64,000 bases of DNA from Methylopila sp. M107 (GTDB taxonomy: Bacteria > Pseudomonadota > Alphaproteobacteria > Rhizobiales > Methylopilaceae). Below, piece by piece: positions 49,425 through 57,823 of the stretch. Both the position numbers and the translations under genes were made by a program. The stretch covers positions 2,398,176 through 2,462,175 of the forward strand of contig NZ_ARWB01000001.1 in NCBI RefSeq assembly GCF_000384475.1, written 5' to 3'. Below the pieces are notes generated by a model that was not told where the DNA came from, ran no database searches, and saw only the letters and a program-made list of their open reading frames with translations. Each line of letters begins with the position of its first letter. Position 1 is the first letter of the stretch.

Positions 49425-50773
49425 AGCCCGCTTCCTCGCTCAGGCTCCGGCTGAGCGTCGCGGCCGCGGGCCTGATCGCGCTCGCGCTCCTGTTCGGGGG
49501 CGCAGGCGTCTTCCTGATCTTCGACGCCGCGCTCGACCGGCGGACGGCGGACGAACTCAATCACACGGCGCGACTTCTCGCGGGACAGGTCACGTTCGGC
49601 GCCGACCGAACGCTCGCCGTCGAGCAAACGCCCGCCGATCCGCGCTATGCGGCGCCCTATGGCGGCCTCTACTGGCAGGTGACGAGTTCCGGTTCCGCGC
49701 CGCAGCGCTCGCGCTCGCTCTGGGACAAGGAGATCAGGCTGCCCGACGCGCCGCAGGCCGAAATGGCGCATCACGCGACGATCGATCTCGCGGGCCCCGA
49801 CGGCGGCCGGCTGATCGCGGTGGTCCGGACCGTCCAGGTCAAGACGCCGCCCGGCGCGCCGCTCGCGGTCATCACGGTGGCGATGGACCGGCGCCAGCTC
49901 GAGGCGAGCCGCTCCGAGGCGCTACGGCTGCTCGCCCCGTCGCTCGCGGCGCTCGCGCTCGTGCTCAGCCTTGCAATGGCGGCCTTCATCCACCGCGCGC
50001 TTCTGCCGTTCCGGGCGCTGCGCGCGGATCTCGGCCGGGTGCATGACGGTCTCGATACGCGCCTGCAGGGAGACCACGCGGCCGAGGTCCGACCGCTCGT
50101 CGACGATCTCAACCGTCTGCTCGCGCTGCAGGAAGAGGCGATCGGGCGCGCCCGCACCCAGGCCGGCGACATGGCGCATGGGCTGAAGACGCCGCTCGCC
50201 GTGCTCGACGCGCTCGCCCGCCGCCTGGCGGACGAGCAGCCGGCGCTCGCGGCCGAGATCGACGAGCAGTCGCAGGCCATGCAGCGCCAGGCGACGCGCT
50301 CGCTCGCCCGCGCCCGCAGCGCGGCGGCCTCCGGGCTCGCGAAGCGACGCAGCCCGGTCGCGCCGGTGGTCGAGCAGCTCGTCGCGGCCCTGTCGCGGCT
50401 CGGCGGGGACCGCGCGCTCGACTGGACGATCGAGATCGACGCGGGCGCGCACTATCCGGCGTCGGAGGGCGACGTTCTGGAGATGCTGGGCAACCTGCTC
50501 GACAACGCCCGGAAATGGGCGCGTTCGGCGGTGCGGGTACGCGCGCAAGGCTCGGCGTCCGGCGGCCTCATCGTCATCGAAGACGACGGCCCGGGCATGG
50601 CGGCTCCCGACGCGGCCGCGATCGAGCGCGGGCGGCGTTGGGACGAGGAAACCGCCGGGACGGGGTTCGGCCTCGCCATCGCCCGCGACCTCGCGGCGGC
50701 GACCGGGGGACGGCTGGAGCTCGCCCGTTCCGACCTCGGCGGACTTTGCGCGGCGATACGCTGGACGGGATAG
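49421..50773 (+). CDS. Sensor histidine kinase
   Basis: 450 residues from GTG 49421, which overlaps the regulator stop (GTGA). A membrane helix (VAAAGLIALALLFGGAGVFLIF), a periplasmic part, a second helix (APSLAALALVLSLAMAAFIHRAL), a HAMP-like segment, His253 in AGDMAHGLKTPLAVL (HisKA box) and an ATPase domain (NLLDNARKWA as N box, IEDDGPGM as G1, GTGFGLAIARDLA as G2). The design is PhoQ-like. The signal is unknown but PepSY neighbours hint at envelope conditions. Confidence 0.9.
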   Translation: MKPASSLRLRLSVAAAGLIALALLFGGAGVFLIFDAALDRRTADELNHTARLLAGQVTFGADRTLAVEQTPADPRYAAPYGGLYWQVTSSGSAPQRSRSLWDKEIRLPDAPQAEMAHHATIDLAGPDGGRLIAVVRTVQVKTPPGAPLAVITVAMDRRQLEASRSEALRLLAPSLAALALVLSLAMAAFIHRALLPFRALRADLGRVHDGLDTRLQGDHAAEVRPLVDDLNRLLALQEEAIGRARTQAGDMAHGLKTPLAVLDALARRLADEQPALAAEIDEQSQAMQRQATRSLARARSAAASGLAKRRSPVAPVVEQLVAALSRLGGDRALDWTIEIDAGAHYPASEGDVLEMLGNLLDNARKWARSAVRVRAQGSASGGLIVIEDDGPGMAAPDAAAIERGRRWDEETAGTGFGLAIARDLAAATGGRLELARSDLGGLCAAIRWTG

Positions 50774-50846
50774 CCGCAGCCCGGGTTTCGGTCCGCGCGG
50801 CGGCGCCATGGGAGGGAGCCGTCCAAGTGTCATTCAGTCGGCGCAT

Positions 50847-50901
50847 GTCTGGCATGCCAGACGATCCGTTCCGCAAACAGCGTTGGTATGCCAAATACCA
50901 A
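50847..50901. promoter_or_regulatory. Two palindromes before a small gene
   Basis: A perfect 16-base palindrome GTCTGGCATGCCAGAC (50847-50862) and an inverted repeat TTGGTAT...ATACCAA (50883-50901) share the half-site TTTGG/TTGGCAT-like core GGCAT/GGTAT. They lie 46-100 bases before the small gene at 50947 and look like sites for a dimeric regulator. Confidence 0.5.
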
Positions 50902-50946
50902 TCATTGGAACGCAGGGCGCAACGCCCGCAACATCAGGTGCGCAAA

Positions 50947-51090
50947 ATGACCTCCGCCGTCCTCAACGCCGTGTCCTCCTCCTGGATTTCGAGCCTCTTC
51001 GCCGGCTTCTACCGCGAGTTCGAGGCGTTCTTCGAGGAGTCCGGCCGGGCGCTCCATCGCGCCCATCGCGACTATCCCTTCGGCCTCTGA
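50947..51090 (+). CDS. Small conserved-looking protein
   Basis: 47 residues from ATG 50947 (MTSAVLNAVSSSWISSLFAGFYREFEAFFEESGRALHRAH), with AGGTG about 8 bases before. The frame is open further upstream (ATGs at 50845 and 50854), but palindromic regulatory sequence lies there. A strong terminator follows directly. An amphipathic, aromatic-rich helix suggests membrane or protein contact. Function unknown. Confidence 0.5.
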   Translation: MTSAVLNAVSSSWISSLFAGFYREFEAFFEESGRALHRAHRDYPFGL

Positions 51091-51115
51091 CGCCGAAACG
51101 CAAAAATCCGTTCGA

Positions 51116-51148
51116 GGGGCCGCGCGAAAGCGCGGCCCCCTTTTCTTT
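51116..51148 (+). terminator. Rho-independent terminator
   Basis: GGGGCCGCGC and GCGCGGCCCC form a perfect 10-bp stem with a GAAA loop, followed by CTTTTCTTT. It lies 26 bases after the small gene at 50947-51090, supporting that gene as a transcript end. Confidence 0.85.
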
Positions 51149-51289
51149 GAAGACGACTGCGCGGTCGCATCGCACATCGTTACCGACCGGCGAACTGCGG
51201 CTTCGAAAAGTTGCGGACCGAATTAGCTGCATCTCAAAGGTTGTTCGCGAGAGTGGCCGACGGCGGACCCCTGCCGCTCCGGAGCCAAG

Positions 51290-53122
51290 ATGTCCCGCCG
51301 CGTTCCCGCTCTGCTCGTCTGCGCTCTCGGCGCTCTGTCCGCCCCGGCCGTCGCGCAGGACGCCGCCGCGCCGGACAAGGCCGCGAGCGCGGTTCCGGGC
51401 GTCTTCCAGCGGATGATCCGGCCGGGCCTCGTCCGCGAGGGCTTCGTCGGACAGATCATGGGCGAGTTCCGGTCCGCCGCGCAGGGCGCCGCGGAAGTCG
51501 ACCGAGCGATGATCGACCTGACCCGCAGGATTACGACCGCGCGGGCGCGGGCCAGCGCCGTGAGCTCGCTGCTCGTTCACGACATCGACGGCGACGGCGT
51601 CATCGAGGCCAAGGAGGCCTCGGTCGCGATCGGCGGAATGCTCGGCGCGAACGCCACGCCGGAGGTCGCCAGCCGGATGCTGGACGCCCTGCTCAAGAAC
51701 GACCTCGACGGCGACGGCAAGCTCGACGCCGAGGAGATCAGGAAGGCGGCGGCGCAGCAATCCGCCCTCAGGGGCGCGCCCGAGAACGGCGTCGAGCGGT
51801 ACTTCGTCTTCGCCGACGCTTCCGGCGCGCTGCGCGCCGCCACGCTGACGACGGCGGCCGAACGCGCCTTCGACACGGTCGACAGCGACGGCGACACCAT
51901 CGTGTCCCAGCAGGAGAACGACGCCTACCGGATCGCCGCCGGTCTGCCGGCCGACCGGTCCCCGCCGCGCGCCAGTCCCCCGCCGCCGCCTCCGTCGTCG
52001 CCGATCAAGCGCGGCCCCGATGAGGAGGTCTACCTCGTCGGCGTCTATGAGGGCTTCACCGGCGAACGCGGCGCGCCGCATGGGCCGCGGGCGCTTGTCG
52101 GGCTCGACCGCCCCGGCAAGAAGGTCACGCTGCTGCTGTGCTCGTATGAGGGCGTGCGGTGGTCGGTGGCCACGACGCCCGGCACCGAGATCAAGGACGT
52201 CATGTTCTTCGGGGCGGGCGGGCGCTCGGAGGTCCTCGTCAACGACGCGCCCCGCCAGGTGGGCAGCCTCGCCGACAACCATCCGTGCCCCTACGAGGCG
52301 AAGGGCGCGAACTTCCGCAACGCGGTCTCGGCCGTCGCGAAATGGACCGGCTTTGCGAAGCTCGACGGTTTCGCCGGATCCTACTCCGCCTCGAAGACCG
52401 GCTACGTCATCGGCGCCCCGACGCCGCTGCCCGAACTCGCGCCCGTCTACCTGAAGCCCGCGCCGCTCGACGGGCTCCCGCCGATCCGGTTCGGCGCGAC
52501 GCTCAAGGACGTCCCCGGCCTCTACGACCTCTCGGGCAAACTCGTCGAAAAGGGCGCGCGCGGCGACGGACGGCGCAGCGTCGACGTGCCGGCGCGGCGC
52601 GAGCGCTACGAGGCCGACCATGGCGGGCTGAAGGTCACGACCGGCGGAGACCCGGCCACGACGAAGGAGCTCCCGGTCTCGCTCGACGCGCCGCCGCTCA
52701 GCTGGCCGTGCGGAATCGCCTACGATCCCCGCCGCAACCGCCTCGTCGTGGTCAGCCTCGGGGGCGAGGGCTTCGCCTACGAGTATCTCATCGAGACCGG
52801 CAAGTGGCGGGTTCTCGCCAGCATGGACAACCGGGACGTGTCCGGGCTCGCCTACGACGCCGCGACCGACCTGCTCTGGACGGTCGACGGCGCGACGCTC
52901 ATCGCCCTCGACGCCGACGGAAAGCGCGTCCGCACCGTCCGGCCGAAGGCGCTGCCCGGCTTCTTCGACACCTTCGATCCGGGCAATGGCCGCCCCGACC
53001 TGAGCCTCGCCGCCGTCGAGAGCGGCAAGGCCGTCCTGCTGATCAAGGGTTCAGGAAAATACCGCGTCTATCTGGTCGATCTCGCGAGCGGCGAGGCGAC
53101 GCTGACCGGCGCCGGGGACTGA
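51290..53122 (+). CDS. Secreted EF-hand protein with propeller-like C-terminus
   Basis: 610 residues with a signal peptide (VPALLVCALGALSAPAVAQ). Three EF-hand-type calcium loops start at Asp98 (DIDGDGVIEAKE), Asp138 (DLDGDGKLDAEE) and Asp198 (DSDGDTIVSQQE). A Pro-rich linker (about 225-235) precedes a large second part, with repeats such as GIAYDPRRNRLVVVSLGG, VSGLAYDAATDLLWTVDG and GKAVLLIKGSGKYRVYLVDL, as in beta-propellers. Calcium-dependent extracellular or periplasmic role likely; no enzyme motif seen. Confidence 0.72.
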   Translation: MSRRVPALLVCALGALSAPAVAQDAAAPDKAASAVPGVFQRMIRPGLVREGFVGQIMGEFRSAAQGAAEVDRAMIDLTRRITTARARASAVSSLLVHDIDGDGVIEAKEASVAIGGMLGANATPEVASRMLDALLKNDLDGDGKLDAEEIRKAAAQQSALRGAPENGVERYFVFADASGALRAATLTTAAERAFDTVDSDGDTIVSQQENDAYRIAAGLPADRSPPRASPPPPPPSSPIKRGPDEEVYLVGVYEGFTGERGAPHGPRALVGLDRPGKKVTLLLCSYEGVRWSVATTPGTEIKDVMFFGAGGRSEVLVNDAPRQVGSLADNHPCPYEAKGANFRNAVSAVAKWTGFAKLDGFAGSYSASKTGYVIGAPTPLPELAPVYLKPAPLDGLPPIRFGATLKDVPGLYDLSGKLVEKGARGDGRRSVDVPARRERYEADHGGLKVTTGGDPATTKELPVSLDAPPLSWPCGIAYDPRRNRLVVVSLGGEGFAYEYLIETGKWRVLASMDNRDVSGLAYDAATDLLWTVDGATLIALDADGKRVRTVRPKALPGFFDTFDPGNGRPDLSLAAVESGKAVLLIKGSGKYRVYLVDLASGEATLTGAGD

Positions 53123-53286
53123 CGCGGCGCGCTCCGCGAAACCGCGGATCGCATCGGAAAACGTAACCAGAAATCAACCTTAGCGCGAGCAAAGTGCCGC
53201 AAAGCCGTCCGTCGACACCGGTCCGTAGGACAAGGGCGGCGATAGATCGGCCCTGGGGAAACGCGACATTGCGGGAGTGGGCTGGC

Positions 53287-54801
53287 GTGACGCGGTGGTT
53301 CGGGGGCGTGCTGCGGTCGGCGGCGACATGGGTCGCGCTCGCGATCCTTGCGCCCGTCTGCATGCTCGCTCTGTCGGGCGCGATGCTGCTCGAGCTCCGC
53401 GGCGAGGCCTGGGTCCGGGCGGAGCAGTCCTCGCAGAATCTGCTGAGGCTGATCGAGCGCGACGTCGCCCGCAACGTCGAGATCATCGACCTGTCGCTGC
53501 GCTCCGTCGTCGACAACCTGCGCGCTCCCGGCGTCGACACGGCGAGCCCGGAGCTGCGCCAGCTCGTGCTGTTCGACCGCGCCGTGACGGCGCGCGACAT
53601 CGGCGTCATGCTGGTGCTCGACGAGAACGGCGACAGCATTCTCGACGCCGCGGGCTTTCCGGCGCGCCGGCTGAACAACGCCGACCGCGACTACTTCAAG
53701 GCCCACAAGGCCGACCCCGACCTCGGGCTCGACATCTCGAAGCCGCTGATCTCGCGGCTGACGGGCGACCCGATCATCGTGCTGAGCCGCCGCATCGACA
53801 AGCCGGACGGCTCGTTCGGCGGCATCGTGCTGGCGAGTCTCAGGCTCGACTACTTCCGGCGGCTGTTCGACCGGCTCGGCCTCGGCGGCGAGGGCGCGAT
53901 CAACCTCTACCGGCGCGACGGCACGCGCATCATGCGCCACCCTTACGTCGACGCCGACATCGGCGCGAGCATCGCGGGCTCGTCCAATTTCGAGCGCTTC
54001 GTCAAGGAGCGCTCCGGCGCCTTCGTGGCGGTCTCGGTGCGGGACGGCGTCGAGCGGCTCTACGAGTTCACGCAGGTCGGCGACCTGCCGCTGGTGCTGA
54101 ACGTGGCGCTTGCGACCGCCGACATCGAGGCGGCGTGGCGCGGCAAGGCGGTCGCCATCGGCGCCGTGCTGCTGGTGCTCTGCGCGCTGACCGCGGGCCT
54201 CGCCCTGCTCTGCGGCAGGGAGCTGCGCCGCCGCGGCGAGATGCAGGCCGAGCTCGCCCGCCTGTCGCGCACCGACGTGCTGACCGGGCTGCCGAACCGG
54301 CGCCATTTCGACCAGGAGTTCGCCCGCGCCTTCGAGGAGCGCCGCGGCCGGCTCTCGCTGCTGATCGTCGACGTCGACCACTTCAAGCGCGTCAACGACC
54401 GCTACGGCCACGCCGTCGGCGACGAGGTGCTGAAGGGCCTCGCCACAAGCCTGTCCAACAGCGTCCGCCGCCCCGGCGACCTCGTCGCCCGCATCGGCGG
54501 CGAGGAGTTCGCCGTCATCCTGCGCGACGCCGACGAGGCCGGCGCCGCGGCGGTCGCCGAGACCATCCATGCGCAGGTCGCGGCGCTTGTGATCGACGGC
54601 GTCGCGGTCGGGGCCGGCGCGGTCACGGTGAGCATCGGGCTCGCGAGCGTCGCGGCGGCGCGCGAGACGCAGGACGCGCTCTACCGCGTCGCGGACGCCG
54701 CGCTCTACGCCGCCAAGGCCGGCGGCCGCAACCAGACCCGCGTCGCCCCCGACATCGCCCCGCCGCGCCCGAGCGGGATAAGGCTCGTCAACCCGGCCTG
54801 A
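53287..54801 (+). CDS. Membrane diguanylate cyclase with periplasmic sensor
   Basis: About 505 residues from GTG 53287; GTG 53194 would add 31 residues. A membrane helix (WVALAILAPVCMLALSGAMLL), a Cache-like periplasmic domain with NNADRDYFKAHKADPDLGLDISKPLISR, a second helix (AIGAVLLVLCALTAGLALLC) and a GGDEF domain (TDVLTGLPNRRHFDQEF; GGEEF at 404-408). The inhibitory site RPGD lies five residues before GGEEF, so product inhibition is likely. It makes cyclic di-GMP in response to an external ligand. Confidence 0.88.
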   Translation: MTRWFGGVLRSAATWVALAILAPVCMLALSGAMLLELRGEAWVRAEQSSQNLLRLIERDVARNVEIIDLSLRSVVDNLRAPGVDTASPELRQLVLFDRAVTARDIGVMLVLDENGDSILDAAGFPARRLNNADRDYFKAHKADPDLGLDISKPLISRLTGDPIIVLSRRIDKPDGSFGGIVLASLRLDYFRRLFDRLGLGGEGAINLYRRDGTRIMRHPYVDADIGASIAGSSNFERFVKERSGAFVAVSVRDGVERLYEFTQVGDLPLVLNVALATADIEAAWRGKAVAIGAVLLVLCALTAGLALLCGRELRRRGEMQAELARLSRTDVLTGLPNRRHFDQEFARAFEERRGRLSLLIVDVDHFKRVNDRYGHAVGDEVLKGLATSLSNSVRRPGDLVARIGGEEFAVILRDADEAGAAAVAETIHAQVAALVIDGVAVGAGAVTVSIGLASVAAARETQDALYRVADAALYAAKAGGRNQTRVAPDIAPPRPSGIRLVNPA

Positions 54802-54820
54802 GCGGCCGGGCGTCATCTTG

Positions 54821-54935
54821 TTCCTCCCACGCGTCAGCGGGGGAGGGGGACCATGGCGAGAGCCATGGTGGAGGGGGCGGTCTCGCGCCGCCGTCTTGAC
54901 CTATCAGCTCGCCCTTGCTTCCGCCTCAGCCAGGG
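54821..54935. repeat. Dispersed repeat family 1, copy 1
   Basis: Starts TTCCTCCCACGCGTCAGCGG, passes a GACCATGGCG...AGCCATGG inverted pair and ends near CTTGCTTCCGCCTCAGCC. Nearly the same sequence recurs at 55047-55158. Probably a non-autonomous palindromic element. Confidence 0.8.
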
Positions 54936-54940
54936 TGTGG

Positions 54941-55038
54941 GGGGCTCCGAGCCGTCCCGCTCTACGTCCGCCCCCTCCACCGCCTTCGGCGGTCCCCCTC
55001 CCCCATGCTGACGCATGGAGGAGGATCAAGAGCGCGCC
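54941..55038. repeat. Dispersed repeat family 2, copy 1
   Basis: Runs from GGGGCTCCGAGCCGTCCCGC to GAGGATCAAGAGCGCGCC. It contains the reverse complement of the family 1 start in diverged form (CCCCCTCCCCCATGCTGACG). A second copy is at 55331-55430. Confidence 0.8.
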
Positions 55039-55046
55039 GCCGCCGG

Positions 55047-55158
55047 TTCCTCCCACGCGTCAGCGGGGGAGGGGGACCATGGCGTCAGCCATGGTGGAGG
55101 GGGTGGTCTCGCGCCGCCGCCTGACCTATCAGCTCGCCCTTGCTTCCGCTTCGGCCAG
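55047..55158. repeat. Dispersed repeat family 1, copy 2
   Basis: Second copy of the 54821-54935 element, differing at a few positions (GTCAGCCATGG in place of AGAGCCATGG; GGTGGTCTCG in place of GGCGGTCTCG). It follows family 2 copy 1 directly, so the two families alternate. Confidence 0.8.
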
Positions 55159-55181
55159 ATCGTGAGCGGCTCCGGTGGAGC

Positions 55182-55292
55182 CGTCATTCCGGGCGGAGGC
55201 CCGGAATCCAGAACCGCGGACGTTTCCGTTTCTTACCGGAGCCTTGGTTGTTCTGGATTCCGGCCTTTCGCTTCGCTGCAGCCGAAATGACG
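55182..55292. repeat. Palindromic intergenic element
   Basis: Starts CGTCATTCCGGGCGGAGGCC and ends with GCAGCCGAAATGACG; inner arms GGAATCCAGAACC and GGTTGTTCTGGATTCC pair. This form of imperfect palindrome is common between genes in alphaproteobacteria. Confidence 0.75.
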
Positions 55293-55330
55293 CGGTGGGT
55301 CTGGCTGATCCGATTGCGCTCCGGGTCGAG

Positions 55331-55430
55331 GGGGCTCCGAACCGTCCCGCTCTACGTCCGCCCCCTCCACCGCGCGTTCCGCGCGGTCCCCCTCCCCCAT
55401 GCTGACGCATGGAGGAGGATCAAGAGCGCG
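55331..55430. repeat. Dispersed repeat family 2, copy 2
   Basis: Second copy of the 54941-55038 element. The central hairpin differs (CGCGCGTTCCGCGCGG in place of CGCCTTCGGCGG), while the flanks are almost the same, so the hairpin tip varies between copies. Confidence 0.8.
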
Positions 55431-56078
55431 CCAAAACCCCGCGCCGGGTTTGTCTCCACCCGCGACGGCTCGCTCAAAACTCGTCCCTCCCGGACAGGGA
55501 GGCGCGGGACGCCGGGGCGCCGCTTTACGTCGAACGTTCGGAAGACGCCGGTTCCCCGGCGTCCCGCGCGCGGTGTTTTTTGCGTCGCGGCCGCACCATC
55601 GCTCCGGCGGGGGCTCGACTTCCGCCCCCGGATACGCTCGGGGCGCTTCGATCGGCTCGCGCGGGGCTCTCGCCCCGACCCACGCCTTTCGGCCGTTCGG
55701 CCGGCCCCGTCATAGTGCGGGGCGGAGGGCTGTCGACCTCATCGGCGAAACGCGCCGGTGAGGCCGGACCGGGTACGCCGTCCGGGACGGGGCCGCGTGT
55801 CCCCGCCGCAGACGCCGCCCCCCGCCGCCGCGAAACCAGACGCCTCTAGAAGCGCGCTCCCTTGGCCGGCAGGGGTATGTGGAGGGTGGGGGAGATGGGA
55901 GGGGATGTCAAGGAATTTATTCTGCTAAAAAAATCTTGGCTGCCATTGTAGCTGACAGACAAAATGCGACTAAGATACAGTGGCGACGAATTTTTCAGCG
56001 AAAAATAGTGCGTCCTGTCTCAGCTTGTAGAGCACTCCAAGCAGCAGCCTCGCGTCCCGCCAACTGGTTGTAGGAAAT

Positions 56079-57404
56079 ATGTCCGAAACAGATCGAAGAT
56101 TGAAAGATTTTCTGAATACGAATCAGGCGCAGCGTGAGCGCATGTGCTTAGAGGTATTAGCGACCCTAGTCGGATACAGCGATGCTCATGCACGCCTTCC
56201 AAAGGGTGGGCCAGACGGAGGCAGGGATCTGCAAGCACTGTATAATGGTACGCAGTGCTACGGAGCGGTCGGGTTCGTGAACGATGCGACTGACCTCAAG
56301 CAACATAGAGATCAGATCAGCGCTAAATTTTCTGCGGATCTACAGAGGGCAGTTAATGCCGCAAAGGAAGAGCAAATCATTCTAGCGTGCTTTGTGTTCT
56401 TTACTAATGTGGGGTTAACACCATCAATAATAGAGAACATGAAAACTTACGCAAAAAATGAAGGCGTAGAGCGCTGCGAAGTGTTGGATCGGGAGCGAAT
56501 TAGATTTTTATTAGACTCAAATAAAGGGTATGCGATAAGATTTAGATATTTGGACATATCATTATCTGACGCTGAACAGAAAGACTTTTTCTATACATGG
56601 TCTGACCGTATAAGTGAAATGATCACATCAAGTATAAGTGGCTTGGACTCTGCAACCAAGAGAATTCAATTTCTACTCGAGTCGCAGAAGATTGTTGACT
56701 CTTTGATCACCATCGTGAGGCTCGATTGCTCGCTTGACCAAGCGTCCCGCGGCAATTTTCTGTTTCAAACAAGCATTAGTTTTCAAACCCACGTCGATGG
56801 CCTGATGGCTTATTTCTACGGTGGGGCCAACGAGCCAATCAAGGAGTCTCTTTCTGAATGGGAGGCTAGGGGACGTAATTTTCCAAAAAATGGTCAGTAT
56901 GAGTACGGATTTGCCTGGCTTATTCCAGGTTATCCGCAGTACGAAAAGTTCATCGGCGAAAGCGAAGGATACGAAACGCCGATCAATATCGCTGACTTGA
57001 ATGAGCGGAAAGAATTTATCAGAATAAAATCCTTCTCAGGAATTTTAGAACTGCAGAATGAATTTTTAAGGTTTGAATGTGTGTCGTATCCCTTCTTAGA
57101 TCGATTTTATCCATCCCTTAAATTAATAGAAATGAATAGTTCTATGGTTCTATTTGACTGTAATGCGAAGGTGGCTGAGCATATTCGATCTATAACAATG
57201 TATGCTAATGGGTTTGAGATTCTAAATTTAAAGCAAGATAATTGGCATTGTGAGCCGAGCTCAATTAGTAGATTTCATTTGCCGAAAGAAACGAACTCAT
57301 CCGAATTGGGTGCGGAATATGTTACTTTGCGTCCCAGTTCGATGTGCTCGTGCTTCAATATCGATTTTGACGACAGGACTCCGAAAAGATACAACTGGGA
57401 ATAG
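56079..57404 (+). CDS. AT-rich orphan gene, possible PD-(D/E)XK nuclease-like protein
   Basis: 441 residues with far more AT in all codon positions than neighbours, so probably acquired. The N-terminal part (residues 1-170) has LEVLATLVGYSD, then GGPDGGRDLQALYNG with Asp46 and Asp50, YGAVGFVND and FVFFTNVGLTPSIIENMKTYAKNEGVERCEVLDRERIRFLLDS. This looks like a restriction-type nuclease fold, although the usual ExK/QxK is replaced around GAVGF. The C-terminal ~250 residues have no recognised domain. Possibly an antiphage defence gene standing alone; function not known. Confidence 0.6.
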   Translation: MSETDRRLKDFLNTNQAQRERMCLEVLATLVGYSDAHARLPKGGPDGGRDLQALYNGTQCYGAVGFVNDATDLKQHRDQISAKFSADLQRAVNAAKEEQIILACFVFFTNVGLTPSIIENMKTYAKNEGVERCEVLDRERIRFLLDSNKGYAIRFRYLDISLSDAEQKDFFYTWSDRISEMITSSISGLDSATKRIQFLLESQKIVDSLITIVRLDCSLDQASRGNFLFQTSISFQTHVDGLMAYFYGGANEPIKESLSEWEARGRNFPKNGQYEYGFAWLIPGYPQYEKFIGESEGYETPINIADLNERKEFIRIKSFSGILELQNEFLRFECVSYPFLDRFYPSLKLIEMNSSMVLFDCNAKVAEHIRSITMYANGFEILNLKQDNWHCEPSSISRFHLPKETNSSELGAEYVTLRPSSMCSCFNIDFDDRTPKRYNWE

Positions 57405-57407
57405 CGC

Positions 57408-57496
57408 TTTCAGCGCGTCTCCTCCCAGTTCTCCGCCGCCCGCGCGTCCACCTGCAGTGGCAGTACAGCGCCGGTGCGGGGCCTGTTCCATCACGC
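57408..57496 (-). pseudogene. Degenerate copy of the polA 3' end
   Basis: The sequence resembles the last ~30 codons of polA (57826-57921): CCGCGCGTCCACCTGCAG is shared, followed by a decayed version of the rest up to GGGGCCTGTTCCATCACG. It sits directly after the AT-rich gene, so it may mark an old recombination or insertion boundary. Confidence 0.65.
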
Positions 57497-57534
57497 GAGA
57501 ACGCCGGCAGGGCCTTTCCATCTCCGCGTCGTCG

Positions 57535-57645
57535 ACCTCGACGGTCATGCCCGCGCGGCAGCGCGGGTATCCACGACTTTCTGAGATCGCAGCGCTCGAC
57601 GCCGAAGTCGTGGATACCCGGCTTCGCCGGGCATGACGGTCGAGG
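57535..57645. repeat. Palindromic repeat family 3, copy 1
   Basis: Arms CTCGACGGTCATGCCCG and its complement CGGGCATGACGGTCGAG enclose GTATCCACGACTT and AAGTCGTGGATAC. The same element is found at 63425-63531. Confidence 0.85.
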
Positions 57646-57663
57646 GTGAGGCGGGCGGCGGCC

Positions 57664-57819
57664 AACCCCTCTCCCCTTGTGGGAGAGGGTAAGGGTGAGG
57701 GGTCGCTTCAGGATAGGGCGCGTCGCGTGCGCATAGAGCGCGGCGCCTCATCCTCCAGCGACCCCTCATCCGGCCTCCGCGTTCCGCGGAGGCCACCTTC
57801 TCCCACAAGGGGAGAAGGG
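57664..57819. repeat. Palindromic repeat of the CTCTCCCCTTGTGGG type
   Basis: The left arm ACCCCTCTCCCCTTGTGGG...GAGGGGTCGCT pairs with the right arm GCGACCCCTCATCC...CTTCTCCCACAAGGGGAG. It ends 4 bases before the polA stop. A related element lies inside polA. Confidence 0.75.
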
Positions 57820-57823
57820 AAGA

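Larger units (their letters stand above)
54802..56078. other. Gene-free repeat-rich intergenic region
   Basis: About 1.3 kb between the diguanylate cyclase and the AT-rich gene. It holds two families of repeats in two copies each, a palindromic element and further GC-rich hairpins, for example GACGCCGG-TTCC-CCGGCGTC near 55543. From about 55905 base composition turns AT-rich and belongs to the leader of the next gene. No coding frame there has convincing codon use. Confidence 0.7.

Noticed and set aside
52159-53166. Arg-rich frames overlapping the EF-hand gene
   Set aside because: Frame-shifted shadows of the secreted protein, with no independent start signal or domain.
54821-55430. Repeats at 54.8-55.4 kb as a CRISPR array
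   Set aside because: Units are about 100 bases, alternate between two families, have no constant spacer length and there are no cas genes.
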